Origin: an uncultured Lachnospiraceae bacterium
GTDB lineage: Bacteria > Bacillota > Clostridia > Lachnospirales > Lachnospiraceae
DNA length: 10,924 bases
Direction of reading: 5' to 3'
Assembly (NCBI GenBank): GCA_902803155.1
Contig: CADCOU010000210.1
Coordinates: 1 to 10,924, forward strand
Of the stretch, positions 7,025 through 10,924 are shown in pieces. Below the pieces are notes generated by a model. That model did no database searches. It worked only from the letters and a program-made list of their open reading frames with translations, and was not told the DNA's origin. Position 1 is the first letter of the stretch. Each line of letters begins with the position of its first letter. The translations under genes and the position numbers were made by a program.

Positions 7025-7960
7025 ATGAAACTTCAGAAGTATGAAGAAATCAACCTGAAAATCCGGGAAGCTTTTGAGAAGGCAAAGAGCGAGCATCCGG
7101 AAAAGTTTGAGAGAAGGATCGATGTCAGCTACTGCTGCCAGACCTTCGGATGGGAACCGATCCCGAAGTCGATCGAGCGTCTCGCAAAATACGGTTACAA
7201 GTATATCGAGCTGCCGGGCCAGTACGGCGGACCGGAGATCGGCCCTCACACCCAGCTGCCCGAGATTCTCGAGGCTATGGACAAGTTCGACGTGAAATGC
7301 TCCGGCGTCTGCGTACTGGTTCAGGAAGGGTTCGCACTGAATGATAAGAACTACTACAACAGACAGCGTGCTGTTGATTTCCTGAGAAATGTAGCCAAGT
7401 TCGCCAAGGCCTGCGGCGGACAGTACGTTCTGTTCACTCCTGCTGCCGTTCAGTCCCGTCCTCAGGACGGCGGCGACTGGATCCGTGCCGTCTCCACTCT
7501 GCATGACTGCGGCCATATCTTCACGGATGAAGGTGTCAAGGGCGCCGTGGAGCCGTGCCAGCCGGGCGGTGCGTTCCTGGTCACAAACTTCGCCGAGGCG
7601 AAGAGATTCATCAAGGAAGTCGACAACCCGGGCGTTCAGTACATCTACGGCGACATCGACCATATCATCCATACCGAGGAGCATCTGGCCCAGGCGATCC
7701 TGGACTGCGGCGATCAGCTTCTGAACCTGCATCTTCGCGATATCAACGGTATGCCTCTCGGCCACGGCATGATCGATGTGGATACCGTTATCCGTGCCCT
7801 GTATCTCCTGGGCTTCAACCAGCCGGGTCACTTCGCGACTGCAGAACCGGCGACCAGAGGCAGGATGTTCGAGGAACTCCCGGAAGAGCTCAAGGTCATG
7901 CGCTGCCGCGATACCATCGAATGCTTCCGCGAGAGAGAGGAAGCTGTCCTGTCCGCATAA
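7025..7960 (+). CDS. Sugar-phosphate isomerase/epimerase-type TIM-barrel protein (IolE-like superfamily)
   Basis: A 311-residue protein of the xylose isomerase-like TIM barrel / AP endonuclease 2 superfamily. After an N-terminal helical extension (1-30) the barrel starts at RIDVSYCCQTFGW. Likely divalent-metal ligands are Glu176 (VEPC), Asp210 (YGDID), His236 (LHLRD) and Glu274 (TAEPA), with the usual loop MPLGHGMID at 243-251. Enzymes of this fold isomerise or epimerise ketoses, inosose or sugar acids through an enediolate; the substrate here is not predictable. It is first in the operon, behind a very strong promoter and ribosome site, so it is probably made in large amounts. It is followed after 80 bases by the phosphotriesterase-family gene. 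A large reverse-strand reading frame over it is a by-product of codon use. Confidence 0.88.
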   Translation: MKLQKYEEINLKIREAFEKAKSEHPEKFERRIDVSYCCQTFGWEPIPKSIERLAKYGYKYIELPGQYGGPEIGPHTQLPEILEAMDKFDVKCSGVCVLVQEGFALNDKNYYNRQRAVDFLRNVAKFAKACGGQYVLFTPAAVQSRPQDGGDWIRAVSTLHDCGHIFTDEGVKGAVEPCQPGGAFLVTNFAEAKRFIKEVDNPGVQYIYGDIDHIIHTEEHLAQAILDCGDQLLNLHLRDINGMPLGHGMIDVDTVIRALYLLGFNQPGHFATAEPATRGRMFEELPEELKVMRCRDTIECFREREEAVLSA

Positions 7961-7973
7961 TTATGTTTTTCAA

Positions 7974-7999
7974 CGGCTGAAAATCAGTCTTAACAGCCG
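7974..7999 (+). other. Weak intergenic hairpin between operon genes 1 and 2
   Basis: CGGCTG (7974-7979) and CAGCCG (7994-7999) can pair around a 14-base loop in the 80-base spacer. No T-run follows, so it is not an intrinsic terminator; it might affect mRNA processing or stability. It could be chance. Confidence 0.25.
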
Positions 8000-8040
8000 A
8001 CATACCGGAAAATATGCAAAATCTACAGGAGGATATCTAA

Positions 8041-9003
8041 ATGAAAACAGTCCAGACCGTAACCGGCCCCGTATCAACCGACAAACTCGGCTCTGTGCTG
8101 ATGCACGAGCATGTCGTTTCTTCCAGCATGGGCATCGCGACCCATTACCCGCAGTTTTACCTGAAGAACCTTGAAGAAGTCATCGAGAAAGATCTTCTTG
8201 ACTGCAAGGCAGAAGGGATCCTGACCGTAGCGGACGGAACGCCGGTCGGGCTCGGGCGCGACGTCAGGCTGCTGAAGAAGTTCAGTGAGGATACCGGCGT
8301 CAACATCATCGCGACGACCGGCTGGTGGGGCATGGAACCGCCCTATCTCGGACCTTCCACTGATGAACAGTGGGCACAGTGCTTTATCGATGACATCCGC
8401 GTCGGATGTGACGGTACCGATATCAAGGCCGGTTTCCTGAAAGGCGCCATGGACAAGGAAGGACCGAACCCGTGGAACCGCAAGATGCACCACGCCGCTG
8501 CCATGGCAAGCGTCGAGACTGGCGTGCCGATCTTCCTGCACACCTACTGCCCGACCGAAACTCCGCGCCACCAGCTTCAGTTCCTGCTTGAGGCAGGCGC
8601 CGCCCCGAATAAGATCGAAGTCGGACATATCCTGGAGACGGTAGACCTTGAATTCGTCAAATGGATCTACGACCAGGGCGTATGGCTGGGCCTGGAGCGC
8701 ATCCCGTGCCAGCACTTTGAAGGAGAATACAGTGTCACCACCGAACACCGCATCAGGTTCATCAAGGAGATCCTGGATGCAGGAATGGGCGACCGTGTCC
8801 TCTTCTCGCACGACCTTCCGATCACCTCTACCCTCTTCGACAACCAGAGTGATGAGGTGAAGGCATATGTGGAAGCACAGAAACCGGATCATCTTCTGTT
8901 CATCAAGAAGCATGTATTCCCGAAACTTGCAGAGATGGGACTGGATCCGGATTACCTCTGGAATCTGACGATCGAGAATCCGAGGAAGTTCTTCGAAGGC
9001 TGA
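8041..9003 (+). CDS. Phosphotriesterase-family metallohydrolase, possible sugar lactonase
   Basis: A 320-residue amidohydrolase-superfamily TIM barrel of the phosphotriesterase-related type. The full set of expected binuclear-metal ligands is visible: His22 and His24 in MHEHV, the bridging (normally carbamylated) Lys134 in GFLKGA, His167 in FLHTYC, His196 in VGHILE, and Asp258 in LFSHDLP. The C-terminal NPRKFF is also typical. Characterised relatives hydrolyse organophosphates, lactones or sugar lactones. Given the isomerase, mutarotase and TRAP neighbours, opening of a sugar lactone is my preferred but unproven guess. AGGAGG lies 8 bases before the ATG, which fixes the start. An intrinsic terminator follows 27 bases after the stop. 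Confidence 0.9.
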   Translation: MKTVQTVTGPVSTDKLGSVLMHEHVVSSSMGIATHYPQFYLKNLEEVIEKDLLDCKAEGILTVADGTPVGLGRDVRLLKKFSEDTGVNIIATTGWWGMEPPYLGPSTDEQWAQCFIDDIRVGCDGTDIKAGFLKGAMDKEGPNPWNRKMHHAAAMASVETGVPIFLHTYCPTETPRHQLQFLLEAGAAPNKIEVGHILETVDLEFVKWIYDQGVWLGLERIPCQHFEGEYSVTTEHRIRFIKEILDAGMGDRVLFSHDLPITSTLFDNQSDEVKAYVEAQKPDHLLFIKKHVFPKLAEMGLDPDYLWNLTIENPRKFFEG

Positions 9004-9029
9004 TGTCAGCTGATTCATAAGATCACACT

Positions 9030-9062
9030 GTCCCGTCTGCATCTCCTGCAGACGGGGCTTTT
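9030..9062 (+). terminator. Intrinsic terminator after the phosphotriesterase-family gene
   Basis: CCCGTCTGCA (9032-9041) pairs perfectly with TGCAGACGGG (9047-9056) around TCTCC, extendable by two further pairs, and is followed by GCTTTTC. The U-tract is short (four T), so termination may be partial, reducing rather than abolishing expression of the downstream mutarotase gene. Confidence 0.75.
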
Positions 9063-9134
9063 CAGCCAGAAACAGTTCATGACAAAGAATCTGTTAAAGA
9101 ATCATGCCGAAAAAAAGAAAGGATTGGATACACG

Positions 9135-9632
9135 ATGAAAAAAACAGGAATACTCAACGCTGACCTGGCATACCATATGGCTCAGCTCCGTCACATGGAC
9201 TATGTGATGATCTGTGACGCCGGATACCCGATCCCGAAAGGTTCCACTATCGTTGACGTCTCGCTTGTCGAGGGATTCCCCACCGTCCCGCAGGTTCTGA
9301 AAGCCCTGGTCGGAGAATGTGTTTTCCAGGACTATACGATTCTTGCACCGATGAAAGAAGTGAATCCTGTTTACTACCAGCTGGTAACTGCCCTGTTCCA
9401 GGTGCAGGATAAGTTTGAGCTTCCGATGGATGAATTCCGGGCGAAGGCTGCGGAATATGCAAAGTTCTATATCCGTACAGGCGATACCCGTCCCTGCTCC
9501 AACATCCTCCTCATGTCTGCGTCAGGCGTGAAGGAACGGGTGGAGAAATATGATGTGAACTGGCCGGAAAACTGGTTCGACGTACTTTTCAGCGAAGAAT
9601 ACCCGGACATTTCCAATCCCCGTAAAACGTGA
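9135..9632 (+). CDS. RbsD/FucU-family sugar mutarotase-like protein, divergent
   Basis: A 165-residue protein of the RbsD/FucU fold, whose members interconvert pyranose and furanose forms or anomers of ribose or fucose in the cytoplasm, usually as ring-shaped oligomers. It keeps the start MKKTGILNADL, the catalytic His20 (LRHMD), Asp28 (CDAGYPIP) and the C-terminal IRTGDTRPCSN segment. Against E. coli RbsD and FucU (from memory) two ligand positions differ: the His/Arg before the last helix is Met98, and the Tyr of PYAN/KYGN is Cys121, while Asn123 stays. It is also longer than RbsD (139 aa in E. coli), with an aromatic and acidic C-terminal tail (about 134-165). The ribosome site AAAGGA lies 11 bases before ATG. 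It probably belongs to the upstream operon, but 131 bases and a terminator intervene and I see no clear promoter of its own. Confidence 0.85.
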   Translation: MKKTGILNADLAYHMAQLRHMDYVMICDAGYPIPKGSTIVDVSLVEGFPTVPQVLKALVGECVFQDYTILAPMKEVNPVYYQLVTALFQVQDKFELPMDEFRAKAAEYAKFYIRTGDTRPCSNILLMSASGVKERVEKYDVNWPENWFDVLFSEEYPDISNPRKT

Positions 9633-9657
9633 TCCGCGTTATTACTTTGATAAATGT

Positions 9658-9693
9658 GATCAGAGCCCGTCACCGAAGTGGCGGGCTCTGATC
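9658..9693. terminator. Strong symmetric hairpin between convergent genes (possible bidirectional terminator)
   Basis: A 16-bp stem (9658-9673 with 9678-9693, one G-T wobble) closes on the tetraloop CGAA. It sits between the ends of the mutarotase gene and the TRAP permease gene. Neither side is followed by a strict T-run, so it could be a bidirectional terminator that works poorly alone, or a barrier to exonucleases protecting both 3' ends. Confidence 0.6.
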
Positions 9694-9698
9694 GTTGC

Positions 9699-9721
9699 AA
9701 CGGACTCTGCCGTTCATTTTT
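9699..9721 (+). terminator. Short second terminator for the sugar operon
   Basis: AACGG (9699-9703) and CCGTT (9710-9714) form a 5-bp stem with a 6-base loop, followed by CATTTTT. It is weak by itself but lies directly behind the strong hairpin and supplies the T-run that hairpin lacks on the plus strand. Confidence 0.4.
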
Positions 9722-9748
9722 ATGGTAATGTCAATCAATCTGTAATTC

Positions 9749-10924
9749 TTACCCGTTCAGCACACCCGGAAGCCAGGTGCTCAGACCCGGGAAGAAAGTC
9801 ATCAGAAGCAGCATGGCGACGACACAGAAGAAGTACGGCCAGTTGGCTCTGACTACATCTGTGAACGGCACTCTCTTGAGCTTCGTGACAACGAAGATAT
9901 TGATGCAGAACGGCGGGGAGATCGCGCCGAGGCAGAGGTTCACGAGGATGATGCCTGCCAGGTGGATCTGGTTGATGCCATACGCATCTGCGATCGGTGT
10001 CAGCAGCGGAACGAACAGCAGGATCGCTGCGTTCGTATCCAGGAACATTCCGCAGATGATAAAGATCACATTGACAATCAGGAGGAACACGACCGGGGAT
10101 GAGATATGTGTTGTCACCCACTGGACCAGAAGTGCGGACACATTTGAGAATGCGATCGCCTTCTGGGCGATATTAGCGGTGGTCATGATCAGCAGGATGA
10201 TGCCGGTCATGTTGATGGTGAATCTCATCATGTCATTCACGGTTCCGGTTACGGAATCCGCATGACGGAGCTTCCTGACCGCAAAGTACAGAAGACCGTA
10301 CAGTGCCGAGATTGCTCCTGCCTCGGTTGCGGTAAATACACCGCCGTAGATGCCGCCGAAAATGATTACCGGCATCAGCAGTGCCCAGACCGCGTTCTTT
10401 GTACTGACTCCGATGTTCTTTACATAGGGGCCTACACGGAACGGTTCCGTGTTCTTCGGTTCGATCTTCCTGCGTACGAAATAGTTCACGATCGAATACA
10501 TCGTTGCAAGCAGCAGGCCGGGAACCAGCGTGCACATCCATGCGTCTGCGATACTGATGTTCGAGGAAGTCGCATAGATGATACCGGTCATGCTCGGCGG
10601 GATCAGGACTCCCAGGAATGCGGAAGACGCCATGATAGCGGCCTGGTATGCGGGCGGGTAGCCCTTCTTATCCATCTGCGGGAACACGATCTTGCTGATG
10701 GATGCCAGGGTAGCCTGGGTGGATCCTGTCAGGGCGCCGAATGCAGCGCACGCAAAGATCGCGACCGTACCGGTGCTGGCGCGGAACCTTCCGACAAAGG
10801 CGTCAACAAAGTTGAAGATCTGCTCTGAGATTCCCGAATACTCCATGACCGCACCGGCGAACAGGAAGAACGGGATCGCCAGCAGCGAGTTGCTGTTTGT
10901 AGCATAAAACGCTGACTGCGACAA
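9749..10924 (-). CDS. dctM: TRAP transporter large permease subunit (DctM-like), 5' end beyond window
   Basis: The C-terminal 391 residues of a multi-pass membrane protein; the frame is open to the right edge, where the first codon seen is TTG inside the gene rather than a true start. Full-length DctM proteins have about 425 residues, so some 35 are missing. Typical family segments are visible: LLAIPFFLFAG near the start, the FGALTGSTQATLASIS region followed by FPQMDKKGYPPAYQAAIMAS and LGVLIPPS, then alternating hydrophobic helices ending FFPGLSTWLPGVLNG. This subunit carries the sodium-coupled transport path of tripartite TRAP systems, which import carboxylates such as dicarboxylates, sialic acid and sugar acids using an extracellular binding protein. 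The small subunit and binding protein are expected upstream, off the right edge. It converges on the sugar operon, so a shared substrate is plausible but not shown. Confidence 0.93.
   Translation of the reverse strand: MSQSAFYATNSNSLLAIPFFLFAGAVMEYSGISEQIFNFVDAFVGRFRASTGTVAIFACAAFGALTGSTQATLASISKIVFPQMDKKGYPPAYQAAIMASSAFLGVLIPPSMTGIIYATSSNISIADAWMCTLVPGLLLATMYSIVNYFVRRKIEPKNTEPFRVGPYVKNIGVSTKNAVWALLMPVIIFGGIYGGVFTATEAGAISALYGLLYFAVRKLRHADSVTGTVNDMMRFTINMTGIILLIMTTANIAQKAIAFSNVSALLVQWVTTHISSPVVFLLIVNVIFIICGMFLDTNAAILLFVPLLTPIADAYGINQIHLAGIILVNLCLGAISPPFCINIFVVTKLKRVPFTDVVRANWPYFFCVVAMLLLMTFFPGLSTWLPGVLNG

Noticed and set aside
6967..7047. Possible leader peptide (ATG at 6967) overlapping the start of the sugar operon's first gene
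   Set aside because: No ribosome site precedes it; its extent seems set by chance in AT-rich sequence.
7001..7831. 276-codon minus-strand frame opposite the isomerase/epimerase gene
   Set aside because: Antisense by-product; the translation is low-complexity in character without motifs, and the plus strand has an ideal promoter and ribosome site.
8074..9042. 322-codon minus-strand frame opposite the phosphotriesterase-family gene
   Set aside because: It mirrors codon use of the real gene, has no ribosome site and no recognisable domain, while the plus strand shows all metal ligands.
9063..9134. Separate promoter for the mutarotase gene
   Set aside because: Nothing resembling a -35/-10 pair with acceptable spacing could be found by eye.
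1..10924. CRISPR arrays, tRNA or rRNA genes, insertion sequences, phage or toxin-antitoxin genes
   Set aside because: No regularly spaced repeats, cloverleaf-like segments, transposase or integrase motifs were seen.

Overview
The window looks like chromosomal DNA from a Gram-positive anaerobe of the Bacillota, most likely class Clostridia (a Lachnospiraceae-like background). The reasons are strong AGGAGG-type ribosome sites, sigma-A style promoters (TTGACA-17-TATAAT), a heterodimeric LmrCD/BmrCD-type ABC exporter, a YprB-like nuclease, an XRE regulator with a membrane tail, and G+C near 50% by eye. This placement is inference. No rRNA, tRNA, CRISPR array, insertion sequence or phage gene was seen.

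Left part (1-4277, all minus strand): the 5' part of a sugar-phosphate nucleotidyltransferase gene runs off the left edge, with its own extended -10 promoter. Upstream of it are two half-transporter genes transcribed from a promoter near 4319-4347. They form one asymmetric ABC exporter: the first subunit has Asp in place of the catalytic Glu, and the second has a degenerate signature motif, so one ATP site is canonical and one is degenerate.

Middle (4278-6601): a divergent promoter region separates the exporter from a plus-strand YprB-like RNase H-fold nuclease gene. That gene is convergent with a minus-strand gene for an XRE-type DNA-binding protein with about six membrane segments. A textbook intrinsic terminator for the minus-strand gene lies inside the coding sequence of the nuclease gene, so the two transcripts should overlap.

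Right part (6602-10924): a 423-base gene-free region holds a minus-strand promoter for the regulator with a leader of about 200 bases, a cluster of CGGTTGC half-sites, and a full-consensus plus-strand promoter. That plus-strand promoter drives a probable carbohydrate operon: an IolE-like TIM-barrel isomerase/epimerase, a phosphotriesterase-family metallohydrolase (possibly a sugar lactonase), then an intrinsic terminator, then an RbsD/FucU-family mutarotase with two changed active-site positions. Facing it on the minus strand is the C-terminal 391 residues of a TRAP transporter large permease (DctM), separated by a strong symmetric hairpin. Together these suggest uptake and processing of a sugar acid or lactone. 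The substrate cannot be named from this sequence, and no kinase, dehydrogenase or TRAP binding protein is inside the window.
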